NCBI RefSeq assembly: GCF_014837015.1
Contig: NZ_JACSPT010000007.1
Coordinates: 102,810-166,809 of the forward strand
Length of the DNA: 64,000 nt
DNA from: Acinetobacter pecorum
Lineage (GTDB): Bacteria; Pseudomonadota; Gammaproteobacteria; Pseudomonadales; Moraxellaceae
Direction: 5' to 3'
Positions 1 to 8,382 of this stretch are shown here, in pieces. The translations under genes were made by a program, and so were the position numbers. Below the pieces are notes generated by a model. That model searched no databases. It was given only the letters and a program-made list of their open reading frames with translations, and had not been told where the DNA came from. Numbering within the stretch: position 1 is the stretch's first letter; every line of letters begins with the position of its first letter.

Positions 1-1
1 G

Positions 2-97
2 GCGACAATGCGTCAGAAAGGTTGGTGGTTGTTTGGCTTTGTTGTTAGCCTACAAATATTGTTTGTACTCGGCAGTTGTTTGATGCAGGGTTCTTGA
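2..97 (+). CDS. C-terminal end of a truncated membrane protein (partial)
   Basis: An open frame enters from the left edge and stops at TGA 95-97. The 31 visible residues are mostly hydrophobic (Trp, Leu, Phe, Val) and look like a last membrane segment. The stop lies 13 bases before a strong terminator, as expected for the last gene of an operon. Family cannot be assigned because only the tail is in the window. Confidence 0.4.
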   Translation, partial: ATMRQKGWWLFGFVVSLQILFVLGSCLMQGS

Positions 98-110
98 TAT
101 TTAGATTTAG

Positions 111-136
111 AAAAAGCCACCGAGAGGTGGCTTTTT
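111..136. terminator. Bidirectional intrinsic terminator
   Basis: An 11-bp perfect stem (111-121 with 126-136) closes a GAGA loop. A runs on the left and T runs on the right make it functional in both directions. It ends the partial gene on the plus strand. On the minus strand it would end any transcript coming from the structured element at 160-263. Confidence 0.85.
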
Positions 137-157
137 ACGTATGGTGTGTAGATAGAA

Positions 158-264
158 TTGTTACTTTGAAGGATGAGAAATATATTCCGTAAAGTAACCA
201 AAATTCTTTGTCAGACTGATGGAACGTCCATGTCTTACAGTCTGACGGGCGATATCCATATCGT
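158..264. ncRNA. Two-hairpin structured element, copy A (C4-antisense-like candidate)
   Basis: Hairpin 1 pairs 160-167 with 191-198 (8 bp). Hairpin 2 pairs 210-218 with 238-246 (9 bp) and has a small inner stem. A third short palindrome lies at 250-263. A second copy lies at 5890-5978. The 14-nt block TGAGAAATATATTC (174-187) is identical in both copies while the stem sequences differ but stay paired, which points to a conserved RNA. Strand is unresolved. On the minus strand the loop of hairpin 1 would carry a CUCAU-CCUUC sequence able to pair with Shine-Dalgarno regions, and the RNA would end at terminator 111-136. Similarity to C4-type antisense RNAs is my inference. Confidence 0.5.
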
Positions 265-355
265 AATGTAGGTAATTAGATTTAATCTTTGAAAATAAGG
301 TATATTTATAATTTGTTATAAGTGTTTGAACTAAAATAAATTTAGGTTGATTAAA

Positions 356-1024
356 TTGAAGAAAAATATCGTTTGGGGACTTATTGTTGCCATTTTGGGT
401 ATGGGGAGTAGTTTGTGGCTTCTTATCGATCTTGAGAAACTTTCAGGAGCTGAGTTTGTTACTTTATCTCTAGGATTTGCCGTAATAGGATTAATAATAG
501 CTTTTGCTGCTGAGGTCCAGGAGTTCTCAATTGTAGGGAATGGAGTTAAGTTAAAAGAATTAAGATCAGAAGCTGAGAAAACAATTGAAGAATTAAGAAA
601 AGGTCGTACAGAGTTATTTCGCATTTTAATTCAAACAAGCACTGAATTGTCAGGAGGGTTAGCAGGTCCTTCAAAGGTAGAAAGTAGAGCTAAAAAGTTT
701 ATTCATATCTTTAAAGAAGTTGAAAAATTTGATTGTATAAAAGAATTAAAAGCTGATTTAGAAAAATCTTTACAAGTAATAGTGATTGCTCAGTATAATA
801 AATTAAGCTTTATTCATAAAAAACAAAAAGAATTTAATAATGAGTTTACTGATTGTGAAAAAGCGACTTACTTATATATTGCCTTGAGTGATGATGTAAT
901 TAGAGATAGTTACACAAATAGAAGACCAGAGCCAGATTTTCAAACTGAGAAAGATGACATTATCAAAGCGATAGATGTATATGCTGAACTTTATGAGATA
1001 AAACTTAAGTTAGATGAGGCTTGA
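356..1024 (+). CDS. Hypothetical two-TM coiled-coil protein, AT-rich orphan
   Basis: I do not recognise this family. The protein of about 222 residues starts with two hydrophobic segments (about residues 3-22 and 32-52). A charged helical stretch rich in Glu/Lys follows (coiled coil about 65-85), then a mixed helical C-terminal domain that would be cytoplasmic. The longest frame starts at TTG 347, but the AGG at 344-346 touches that codon. The TTG at 356 lies 9 nt from the same AGG, so I prefer it. The coding sequence is markedly more AT-rich than its neighbours and sits alone between two terminators, next to a structured RNA element. That suggests recent acquisition. Function unknown; a membrane-bound accessory or defence-type role is only a guess. 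Confidence 0.75.
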   Translation: MKKNIVWGLIVAILGMGSSLWLLIDLEKLSGAEFVTLSLGFAVIGLIIAFAAEVQEFSIVGNGVKLKELRSEAEKTIEELRKGRTELFRILIQTSTELSGGLAGPSKVESRAKKFIHIFKEVEKFDCIKELKADLEKSLQVIVIAQYNKLSFIHKKQKEFNNEFTDCEKATYLYIALSDDVIRDSYTNRRPEPDFQTEKDDIIKAIDVYAELYEIKLKLDEA

Positions 1025-1028
1025 ATAT

Positions 1029-1058
1029 AAAAAAGACCATCTTTCGATGGTCTTTTTT
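1029..1058. terminator. Bidirectional terminator between convergent genes
   Basis: A 12-bp stem (1030-1041 with 1046-1057) with TTTC loop, flanked by A and T runs. It serves the plus-strand orphan gene and the minus-strand monooxygenase, which converge here. Confidence 0.85.
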
Positions 1059-1064
1059 ATCAAA

Positions 1065-2807
1065 TTAAACAGTTAATTGAACCAGCTTTAATACCGCTTT
1101 CAACGTATGTTCATAATCAAAAGCATCATTAGTATTGTCCTGATAACGCCAAGCTACATAACCATCTGGACGAACCAGGATTGCACCAGATTCATGAATT
1201 TCAGACTTTGCATTCCAGGTGCCATACACATCACGATAGTCACGTGAACCAATCTGAATCACATCCAGATATGGCAGTTTCAATGCTTCAGCCGCCTGTT
1301 TCCAGCCTTTGCCAGATAAACCCGTCAGGAGAGTAAAACGACCTTTACCAGTAATATCTAGCGTGGACTGCTTTTGACCTTTGGCATTGATCAGCCAGGT
1401 ATGCGGCACTTTGGCACCCGGGCGCGTTGTTGCTTGCAAATAAAGCTGCTCATCTTTTTCAAAAGCTTCAGGCTCAGATTCTGCAATCACCGCATTTGAA
1501 TTATAGCGCTGGTTCAGCTCTACACCTTGGGCATTAAATTCGAAGTTTTTAATTTCCAAAGCTTCAAACAGTTTTTTGCGGATTTCAGCACCTTGCTCAG
1601 TTTCAGCAAAAATACGTTCCAGCATTTGTTTTTGTGTAGTTACACCATTGTCAAAACCAAAGACTTCTTTCAGGTATTTATAATCAAAACGTGACTGGTT
1701 CGCTCGCGCCACAATCTGCTTACCCACCGGTGCACGTTCAGCCGTATAGGAATCCAGCAGGGCAGGCACAGCCCAGCCTTTCACAGCATATGCCAGTTTC
1801 CAGCCCAGATTAAAGGCATCCTGCATACAGGTATTTGAACCTAATCCGCTTGAAGGTGGATGACGGTGCACTGCATCACCTCCGCAGAATACACGGCCTT
1901 TAGAATATTCAGTTGCCCAGGTCTGGTTCACATACCAGTATGACAGTTTCTGAATCTCGACTTCTTCAACTTCAGTACCGACGAAGGCATTCAGGCGGGC
2001 ACGTACCTGTTCCTCAGTCACTTGTGGTTCGCCTTTGGAAATGTCAAAGCCCCAACCCATAATCCATTCATTCCATGGCGTAATAGCACGTAACAATCCC
2101 ATACCGAGGTCGCCAAAGCTGGCTTCAGGATTGACAATCCATTGCAGAATAGCAGGGCGGTGTTGCACGTATTGAGAAAGATCAGCTTTAAAGGTCACAT
2201 ACACTGTGCCGGCTCGTGCCATTATACCTTCAAGAGGTAAATCAAGCTGTTCCAGCACACGGGATTTTGCCCCATCCATTCCCACCAGATATTTCGCTCT
2301 CAAGCTAAATTCAGTGTTGGTAATCCGGTTGAGGAAAGTGGCTGTCACGCCAGCTTCGTCCTGCACATGCGACAGATATTCAGTATTAAAATTATAAATC
2401 GCACCACGCTCAGCAGCATTCTTAACCAGCAAGGCTTCCATTTTGGGCTGGATCAAATCAACTAAAGGACATGGGCTACCTTTTATATAATCGCCATGAC
2501 GTTCATCGCCCGTACCCCAGGCACTTAAACGGGCAATTTCTTCACCGACCAGACTGGTGGTAATCAGGCTTTCACCCATCTGCTCCCAAGGTGTAGCGAT
2601 CTCTTTGACCTGCTCTTCAATACCTAAATCACGTAATACCTCCATGGCACGTTGATTGGTAATATGTGCACGTGGGCTATTGGCCAACCAGCTAAACTGG
2701 GTAAATAGCTGTACTTTGATGCCATAATTGGCCAGGGCCAGACCTAATGTTGAACCTGCAGGACCGGTACCAATCACCAAAACATCGGTGTCATATTGCT
2801 GTGCCAT
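1065..2807 (-). CDS. FAD-dependent aromatic monooxygenase (PheA/TfdB/MhpA type)
   Basis: Flavoprotein hydroxylase of about 580 residues. The N-terminal dinucleotide-binding motif GTGPAG is at residues 13-18. The DG motif (VGMDGAKSR) is near residue 178 and the GD motif (CGGDAVH) near residue 309, and a thioredoxin-like C-terminal domain follows. Such enzymes use NAD(P)H and O2 to hydroxylate phenols or related aromatics in the cytosol. The frame could open at 2819, but that ATG has no ribosome site. The ATG at 2807 has GGAG six bases upstream and gives the usual N-terminus. It is divergent from a LysR regulator at 2972, which very likely controls it in response to the substrate. Substrate cannot be told from the sequence. 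Confidence 0.88.
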   Translation of the reverse strand: MAQQYDTDVLVIGTGPAGSTLGLALANYGIKVQLFTQFSWLANSPRAHITNQRAMEVLRDLGIEEQVKEIATPWEQMGESLITTSLVGEEIARLSAWGTGDERHGDYIKGSPCPLVDLIQPKMEALLVKNAAERGAIYNFNTEYLSHVQDEAGVTATFLNRITNTEFSLRAKYLVGMDGAKSRVLEQLDLPLEGIMARAGTVYVTFKADLSQYVQHRPAILQWIVNPEASFGDLGMGLLRAITPWNEWIMGWGFDISKGEPQVTEEQVRARLNAFVGTEVEEVEIQKLSYWYVNQTWATEYSKGRVFCGGDAVHRHPPSSGLGSNTCMQDAFNLGWKLAYAVKGWAVPALLDSYTAERAPVGKQIVARANQSRFDYKYLKEVFGFDNGVTTQKQMLERIFAETEQGAEIRKKLFEALEIKNFEFNAQGVELNQRYNSNAVIAESEPEAFEKDEQLYLQATTRPGAKVPHTWLINAKGQKQSTLDITGKGRFTLLTGLSGKGWKQAAEALKLPYLDVIQIGSRDYRDVYGTWNAKSEIHESGAILVRPDGYVAWRYQDNTNDAFDYEHTLKAVLKLVQLTV

Positions 2808-2819
2808 TACATACTCCAT

Positions 2820-2971
2820 GAATGTCGCTATTACATGAACAATCTATCTGTTAGCTGAGGAGTCTAGGCAAAATTCAGCGCAGGCTATAGAGCTATTCAT
2901 ATAAACTATCTGCCTATAGATATTTTCACTGCATATACGAATATGACGTGGTGTTTTGGATAGAGCAAGAT
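2820..2971. promoter_or_regulatory. Divergent promoter region, monooxygenase / LysR regulator
   Basis: This 152-bp spacer separates the divergent monooxygenase and LysR genes. The palindromic hexamer CTATAG occurs twice (2885-2890 and 2914-2919), 29 bp apart, within an AT-rich stretch. LysR regulators usually bind a T-N11-A type palindrome plus a second site near the -35 box, so these repeats are candidates. Not proven. Confidence 0.4.
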
Positions 2972-3853
2972 ATGGAACTTCGACATTTACGCTATTTTAT
3001 TACTGTAGCGCAGCAACAAAGTTTTACCAAGGCTGCCGAAAAACTGTTTACCGCCCAGCCGTCATTAAGCCAGCAAATTAAGGATCTGGAGCAGGAAGTA
3101 GGCGTCATGCTGTTTGATCGTTCATCCAGAAAGGTCAAACTCACCGATGAAGGACAGGCTTTTCAGATTTATGCCGAAAAAGCACTGGAAAATGCCAAAC
3201 TGGCAGTAGCAGCAGCGCGTCAGGTTGCGCAGCAGAAAAATAATCAGATTCATATTGGTTTTCTGAATGTGGCAGAAATCAAAGTCATGCCTCAGATATT
3301 GGTGCAGCTTAAAAAAAACATGCCGGACTTAAAAATCCATCTGCATAGCCTGACCTGTATGGAACAGATTCAGCGGCTGAAAAATGCGGAACTGGATTTG
3401 TGTATTACCCGCTTTCATCTGGACCATCCAGATTTTGAGAATATTCATTTATTAACCGAGCAAATTTATCTGATAGCCGCTCAGCACTTACATTCTACAG
3501 ATCGAATCCTGAAATTACAGGAACTAAAAAACCATAATGTAATTATGTGTGAGCAGAATGCTTCACCCGTATTTTATGAAAAGCTGGATAAATTACTCTG
3601 TATTGATCAGCTTGAGCATGAACAGGTTTTATGGGTGACTAATGTGTTGCAACATATCAATCTGACCAATATGGGGATGGGCTTTAGTTTTGCACCTGAA
3701 TATTTACTTCGTTTTATGAATGATCATGTAAAAGTGATCCAGACTGACCAGGTGCTACCAAAACTGGATTTATATGCAACATTTAACAAGAACTCTCAAA
3801 ATCCTGCATTGAAGATGATTGCCCAAGCCCTTAACAATATGAGTAATATCTGA
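2972..3853 (+). CDS. LysR-family transcriptional regulator (BenM/CatM-like N-terminus)
   Basis: About 293 residues, the usual LysR length. The N-terminus MELRHLRYF and the helix-turn-helix at about residues 17-40 (SFTKAAEKL...AQPSLSQQI) are typical of the BenM/CatM group. The rest is the periplasmic-binding-protein-like effector domain. An in-frame GTG at 2948 would add eight residues (VFWIEQD) not found in the family, so I start at ATG 2972. Head-to-head arrangement with the flavin monooxygenase suggests it activates that gene and represses itself. Inducer unknown. Confidence 0.88.
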   Translation: MELRHLRYFITVAQQQSFTKAAEKLFTAQPSLSQQIKDLEQEVGVMLFDRSSRKVKLTDEGQAFQIYAEKALENAKLAVAAARQVAQQKNNQIHIGFLNVAEIKVMPQILVQLKKNMPDLKIHLHSLTCMEQIQRLKNAELDLCITRFHLDHPDFENIHLLTEQIYLIAAQHLHSTDRILKLQELKNHNVIMCEQNASPVFYEKLDKLLCIDQLEHEQVLWVTNVLQHINLTNMGMGFSFAPEYLLRFMNDHVKVIQTDQVLPKLDLYATFNKNSQNPALKMIAQALNNMSNI

Positions 3854-3870
3854 ATTTCAGGAAAGAATAC

Positions 3871-4188
3871 ATGTTAAAGCTGATTTATTACGTACCAGAC
3901 GAAAACCTGGAAGATACCAAGAATGCGATATTTGCAGCAGGAGGCGGCGGTATTGGGGAATATACGAATTGTGCCTGGCAGGTTTTAGGAACCGGACAGT
4001 TTAAGCCGCAGAAAGGTGCAGATCCTCATATTGGTGAAGTCGGCCAACTGGAACAGGTAGAAGAATGGCGGGTAGAAATTCTGGTGCCGGATGAAAAGGC
4101 GGTGGAAGTGGCCAAAGCGCTGAAAGAAAGCCATCCTTATGAAGAGCCGGCCTTTGAATTTATTCAGCTTTTGGATATCAAAGTCTAA
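3871..4188 (+). CDS. NIF3 C-terminal-domain-like small protein
   Basis: A 105-residue protein of the stand-alone NIF3/YqfO insert-domain type (CutA-like fold). Recognisable features are the N-terminal strand LIYYVPD, the glycine stretch AAGGGGIGEY, and the C-terminal SHPYEEPAFEFI block. Proteins of this group form trimers; their job is not established. It begins 17 bases after the LysR stop on the same strand, so it may be co-transcribed. Not obviously linked to aromatic catabolism. Confidence 0.8.
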   Translation: MLKLIYYVPDENLEDTKNAIFAAGGGGIGEYTNCAWQVLGTGQFKPQKGADPHIGEVGQLEQVEEWRVEILVPDEKAVEVAKALKESHPYEEPAFEFIQLLDIKV

Positions 4189-4327
4189 AGTTACATTATT
4201 TCTGCTTTATCGGTGTGTTCGACTTGACGCACCGTTAGTCCAAATTCAAAAAATGGCCAAACTGCTTTTGTTATTATAATTTCTGCCAGAATAATCCATA
4301 GAAAAAATATAATTAAGGAAAATAATA

Positions 4328-5797
4328 ATGTCATGGCTTAAACCGCTGAGCAGCGTCTGGAAAAATACGCTCAGTAAATCCATTCAATACGGTGCAGAAA
4401 TCCTGCACAGCCGTATTCCGTATTCGCCGGATAATCCCTATCTGGAAGGTATATTTGCACCCGAGCGGCAGGAACATTTTTCTATAAACTTGAAAGTTGA
4501 AGGGCAGATTCCTGCAGAACTGGATGGCGCACTGATGCGGATTGGTCCGAATCCTATTAACGTCAAAAACCCATGCAACTATCATTGGTTCACCGGCGAT
4601 GGCATGCTACATGCGCTCAGGCTTAAGGACGGTGAGGCACACTGGTATAAAAACAGTTATATCGGGTCAGCCAGTGTGCAGGAAAAACTTCACCGGCCAC
4701 AGATTCCCGGCAAAACGCGAGGTGTCGCGGATGCTGTCAATACCAATGTCATCAGCTTCGCCGGGAAAATCTGGGCACTGGTTGAAGCAGGAGCATACCC
4801 AGTTGAATTGAATGCTGCACTGGAATCAAGACGGCATCATTTATTTGAAGATGATCAGGATATGCCATTTACTGCCCATCCGCATATTGATCCTGAAACC
4901 GGCGATATTCATGCGATTTGTTATGATGCTTTAAGTCAGAACAAAGTTTTTTACTTGCAGATAGATTCAAAAGGTAAGTTGAAACATCAGGTCGAAATTC
5001 CAGTGAAACATGGCCCGATGATTCATGATTGTGCCATTACCAAATCTCAGGTGCTGATTCTGGACCTGAATGTAAATTTCTCTGTACGTAGTGCTTTAAA
5101 AGGTTCAATGCTGCCATATCAATGGAATCCAAAACGGCAGGCGCGTATTGGCATATTGCCATTTGGTGGTCAGGTGGCCGACATCCGCTGGTATGAGATT
5201 GATTCCTGTTTTATTTTCCATACCGTGAATGCTTATGATCTGGATTCCGGTAATGTGGTGATGGATGCAGTCGTGCATTCCAAAGCTTTGGTTAGTTCGA
5301 GTCAGTGTCCAATTGAAGATCAGGATATACGCCTGGAGCGTTTTATATTTGAGCATGGCACGGGAAAAGTGTTTCGGACAGTATTATCCGGGACGAAACA
5401 GGAGTTTCCACGGATCAATGACGCTTATACGGGGCGGAAGCATCAGTATATTTATAGTATTTCCTTTGGCGAGTTTGATGATCCTTATCATGTCAGCAGT
5501 AATATGCTCTTGGGGCATGATCTGGAAACTGGCCATTCAGAAAGCTATTCCTTTGGTGAGAACTGGGTGACAGGTGAAGTGATATTTGTCGCGCGGGGAG
5601 GTGCTCAAGCCGAAAATGATGGCTGGCTCATGTCTTATATCCATGCTCTAGATGGAAATCCATCCAGAGTGGTGATTCTAGATGCACAGCAGATGACGGC
5701 AGGACCGATTGCAACGATTCATTTACCGGTTCGGGTACCTGTCGGATTTCATTGTAACTGGATTGATTATCGGAAACTAAGAATTAACTATTCTTAG
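4328..5797 (+). CDS. Carotenoid oxygenase family protein (non-haem iron dioxygenase)
   Basis: A 489-residue member of the carotenoid/lignostilbene cleavage dioxygenase family (RPE65/CCO). The four iron-binding histidines can be placed in the motifs AHPHIDP (about residue 180), MIHDCAI (about 235), FHTVNAYD (about 300) and the C-terminal VGFHCNWI. This matches the seven-bladed propeller with a 4-His Fe(II) centre. Such enzymes cleave C=C bonds of carotenoids or of stilbene/phenylpropenoid compounds; the substrate here is unknown. The start has AAGGA nine bases upstream. No carotenoid biosynthesis genes are nearby, so a lignin-type stilbene or apocarotenoid from outside is a plausible substrate. 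Confidence 0.9.
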   Translation: MSWLKPLSSVWKNTLSKSIQYGAEILHSRIPYSPDNPYLEGIFAPERQEHFSINLKVEGQIPAELDGALMRIGPNPINVKNPCNYHWFTGDGMLHALRLKDGEAHWYKNSYIGSASVQEKLHRPQIPGKTRGVADAVNTNVISFAGKIWALVEAGAYPVELNAALESRRHHLFEDDQDMPFTAHPHIDPETGDIHAICYDALSQNKVFYLQIDSKGKLKHQVEIPVKHGPMIHDCAITKSQVLILDLNVNFSVRSALKGSMLPYQWNPKRQARIGILPFGGQVADIRWYEIDSCFIFHTVNAYDLDSGNVVMDAVVHSKALVSSSQCPIEDQDIRLERFIFEHGTGKVFRTVLSGTKQEFPRINDAYTGRKHQYIYSISFGEFDDPYHVSSNMLLGHDLETGHSESYSFGENWVTGEVIFVARGGAQAENDGWLMSYIHALDGNPSRVVILDAQQMTAGPIATIHLPVRVPVGFHCNWIDYRKLRINYS

Positions 5798-5887
5798 GTT
5801 TGAGCTTAAAAACTTGAAACTTTGTCTTGGTGATTAAAAGGCATTAACTTAGAAAGCTCGAATAAGATTCATATCTGATGGTAGGCG

Positions 5888-5980
5888 GATATTACTTTGA
5901 GGAATGAGAAATATATTCGCTAAGGCAATCAAAATCTGTTGTTAGGCAGAAGACTCGTCCCTGAATCTCAGCCTAACATT
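5888..5980. ncRNA. Two-hairpin structured element, copy B
   Basis: Homologue of the element at 158-264. Hairpin 1 is about 5892-5929, with G-U pairs and one mismatch. It has the identical core TGAGAAATATATTC at 5905-5918. Hairpin 2 pairs 5940-5947 with 5971-5978 (8 bp). The stem bases differ from copy A but remain paired. It lies between convergent genes (carotenoid oxygenase on plus, nitroreductase on minus). On the minus strand it would fall in the 3' region of the nitroreductase mRNA with a CUCAUUCCUC loop. Strand and function unresolved. No clear intrinsic terminator is seen beside it. Confidence 0.5.
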
Positions 5981-6035
5981 GACATCTATACCGCTAATCA
6001 TAGAGCAGATGAAAGATTTAAATTTGAGATACTGC

Positions 6036-6833
6036 TTACATCTTCTGAATAAACAGTTCACGATCAAAACGATACTGCGGGAAGAATACGCCATCTTTGG
6101 CACGTTCACCTGCACCAATCACCATGACCGGATACTGTTCGCCATTTAATTCAAGAATTTCACGAACCATCGGCTCATCAAAACCTTCCATCATACAGCT
6201 ATCAAAACCGTAAGCACGTAAAGCCAAGACCAGATTTTCACAAGCCAGTGCCGTAGTTTTGGTTGCCCACAGTTTTGCATCAGCCGGACTGAAAGCAGAG
6301 ACTGGCATTTGCTTGTCCAGTGTACGTGCAACTTTGAAAGCGACTTTCTTAAAGTTGCCGAAGGCATTCAGATAGCCCGTTTTATAGTTGTATGGAATAT
6401 ATTTATAGTATTTTCTAATCGCTGGTGGTGCTTCTGGGAATGGAAATTCATTCACATTACGCTTTGCCATTTCATCAATACGGTCGGTACGTGCCACGCA
6501 AACAATCAGCTCGGAAGCAGTTTTTGCTGCCAGTTGACCCATGCAGGCTTTAACCAGACGTTTTTTCCTGCCCGGATTTTGTACCACATAAAAAGTCCAG
6601 GGCTGCAGATTGGACGAGTTCGGTGCCAATAGTGCCAGATCCAGACAGGCATCCAGAACCTCATCAGGAATTGGTTTCTTGGTAAATTTACGTACTGAAC
6701 GGCGGCTTTCAATGACTTTGCGAAAATTTTCTACATCTATATCCTGAGGAGCTGGTTCGTAATAGCGTTTTTTGTCAGGATTGACGCTATCAGACGTTTG
6801 ATGAGATTTATCATTCAAATTTTCAGTAGACAT
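6036..6833 (-). CDS. Nitroreductase family protein
   Basis: FMN-dependent nitroreductase-fold protein of 265 residues. The FMN phosphate-binding motif SRRSVRKF lies near residue 45, followed by LALLAPNSSNLQPW and the C-terminal ACENLVLALRAYGFDSC block. The family reduces nitro groups, quinones or enones with NAD(P)H. The reading frame runs up to TTG 6863, but the ATG at 6833 gives a hydrophilic N-terminal extension without an odd leader, so I start there; the ribosome site is weak in both cases. The crotonase-family gene lies 73 bp upstream on the same strand, so the two may be expressed together. Confidence 0.85.
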   Translation of the reverse strand: MSTENLNDKSHQTSDSVNPDKKRYYEPAPQDIDVENFRKVIESRRSVRKFTKKPIPDEVLDACLDLALLAPNSSNLQPWTFYVVQNPGRKKRLVKACMGQLAAKTASELIVCVARTDRIDEMAKRNVNEFPFPEAPPAIRKYYKYIPYNYKTGYLNAFGNFKKVAFKVARTLDKQMPVSAFSPADAKLWATKTTALACENLVLALRAYGFDSCMMEGFDEPMVREILELNGEQYPVMVIGAGERAKDGVFFPQYRFDRELFIQKM

Positions 6834-6906
6834 ATTCTTTATTCTGGCAAGTAAAGGTATCAAGAAGGCAGTTTAAACTACCTCATTGACATCCTGAGTT
6901 TGAAAA

Positions 6907-7707
6907 TTAGTTGAATTGTGTGAAATCAGGTTTCCGTTTTTGCATAAAAGCCTGAACTGCTTCCATCATTTCGGCTGAACCAACACGGTTCATAAAGATT
7001 TCTGCCTCATGATCAATCCATTCAACAATTTCATCCAGATTATGTTTCATCAAAGCTTTGCTCTGCTTCAGAGAGGCCAATGGTAAAGCTGCCAGAGTTT
7101 GTGCCTGTTTTTGTGCAGTAGCATAGGCATCTTCTTCGATACTGTTCACCAGACCTGCGCTCAGTGCTTTTTCACTATTGAATTTTTGTGCAGTCAGCAA
7201 TAATTCAGCTGCTTTATGATAGCCTGCCTGTTGAATCAGTAATTTGCTTGACGCGCCTTCAGGCGATAGACCCAGACTGACAAATGGAATCTGGAACAGG
7301 GCTGTATGGTCACTATAAACCAGATCACAATGCAGTAAGATCGTCACCCCAATCCCGATCGCAACTCCACGCACAGCAGCAATTAAAGGCTTGGAAAATT
7401 TTGCGGCAGCTTTTAATAAAACAAATGGAGGGCCATCTTGCGGACGAATCTGGTCCTTATTGGCTGCAGATTTCATAAAATCCTGCATATCATTGCCTGC
7501 ACTAAAGTCAGCGTTCTGACCGCGTAAAACAACTACACGCACTTCAGGTGCCTGATCAGCTTCATCCAAGGCTTTCGCAATCCATAAATAAAGCTCGCTG
7601 TATAATGCATTTTTAGCTTCCGGGCGATTGATTGCCAAAGTGAGTACACCATGTTCTAAATTCGCATTCAAATGCTCATGAGGTTGTTGAATACAGCTCA
7701 GTGTCAT
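6907..7707 (-). CDS. Enoyl-CoA hydratase/isomerase (crotonase) family protein
   Basis: A 266-residue crotonase-fold enzyme. The oxyanion-hole segments are seen as SAGNDMQDF (about residue 70) and AAVRGVAIGIG (about residue 112). The later LGLSPEGASSKLL block is the third family signature. Crotonases act on acyl-CoA thioesters (hydration, isomerisation), usually in beta-oxidation or aromatic degradation. Upstream of the nitroreductase, same strand. The gene is monocistronic with respect to other fatty-acid genes, so a specific pathway cannot be named. Confidence 0.87.
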   Translation of the reverse strand: MTLSCIQQPHEHLNANLEHGVLTLAINRPEAKNALYSELYLWIAKALDEADQAPEVRVVVLRGQNADFSAGNDMQDFMKSAANKDQIRPQDGPPFVLLKAAAKFSKPLIAAVRGVAIGIGVTILLHCDLVYSDHTALFQIPFVSLGLSPEGASSKLLIQQAGYHKAAELLLTAQKFNSEKALSAGLVNSIEEDAYATAQKQAQTLAALPLASLKQSKALMKHNLDEIVEWIDHEAEIFMNRVGSAEMMEAVQAFMQKRKPDFTQFN

Positions 7708-7810
7708 CGTACTATCCTTGCTTTAAACTTGATTTGATTTTATGGGAATTATTATGTCGCATATTTATTGGAGCGGCACAACTCATGAGTCATAAAAAAA
7801 CTGATCCCTT

Positions 7811-8380
7811 ATGAACTATACATTTGATTATCTGGTTTTCATTGGCCGCTTTCAGCCTTTTCATCTGGCGCACATGCAAACCATTAAGATCGCCTTGCAG
7901 CACAGTCAGAATGTGATTTTGGCTCTTGGTTCTGCACAAAATGAACGTAATATCAAGAATCCATTTTTGGCTTCGGAGCGTGAAGCCATGATCCTGTCAA
8001 ATTTTAGTGCTGAAGATCAGGCGCGCATCAAATTTGTAGAAGTCATAGATGTTTATAATGATGAAAAATGGCAAAAACTGGTGAAATCGCTGGTGAATCA
8101 GGTCATTGAACCGGATGCCAAAGTCGGGCTGATTGGGCATTTTAAAGATGATTCTTCCTATTATTTAAAATTTTTCCCAGAATGGGAAATGGTCGAACTT
8201 GATAGTCTTGAAGGAGCCCTATCTGCCACGCCGATGCGTGAAGCTTATTATCGTGGCGAAATTCAACGGGATAAATTCCCACAAGGCACGATTGAATTTT
8301 TAGAGCGTTTCCAGCATACAGCGACCTATCAACAGCTCAGTGAAAAATTCGCCCGGAATGATAAAACCAATCTGGTTTAA
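7811..8380 (+). CDS. nadM: Nicotinamide-nucleotide adenylyltransferase
   Basis: A 189-residue nucleotidyltransferase. It has GRFQPFHLAH near residue 12 (the HxGH-type ATP site, with Ala in place of Gly) and SATPMREAYY near residue 139 (the ISTxxR-type motif). It matches the adenylyltransferase half of the NadM group, without the Nudix half. Acinetobacter is known to use NadM to make NAD from NMN. The gene is convergent with argP, with only two bases between the stop codons. High confidence in the enzyme class. Confidence 0.88.
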   Translation: MNYTFDYLVFIGRFQPFHLAHMQTIKIALQHSQNVILALGSAQNERNIKNPFLASEREAMILSNFSAEDQARIKFVEVIDVYNDEKWQKLVKSLVNQVIEPDAKVGLIGHFKDDSSYYLKFFPEWEMVELDSLEGALSATPMREAYYRGEIQRDKFPQGTIEFLERFQHTATYQQLSEKFARNDKTNLV

Positions 8381-8382
8381 AA

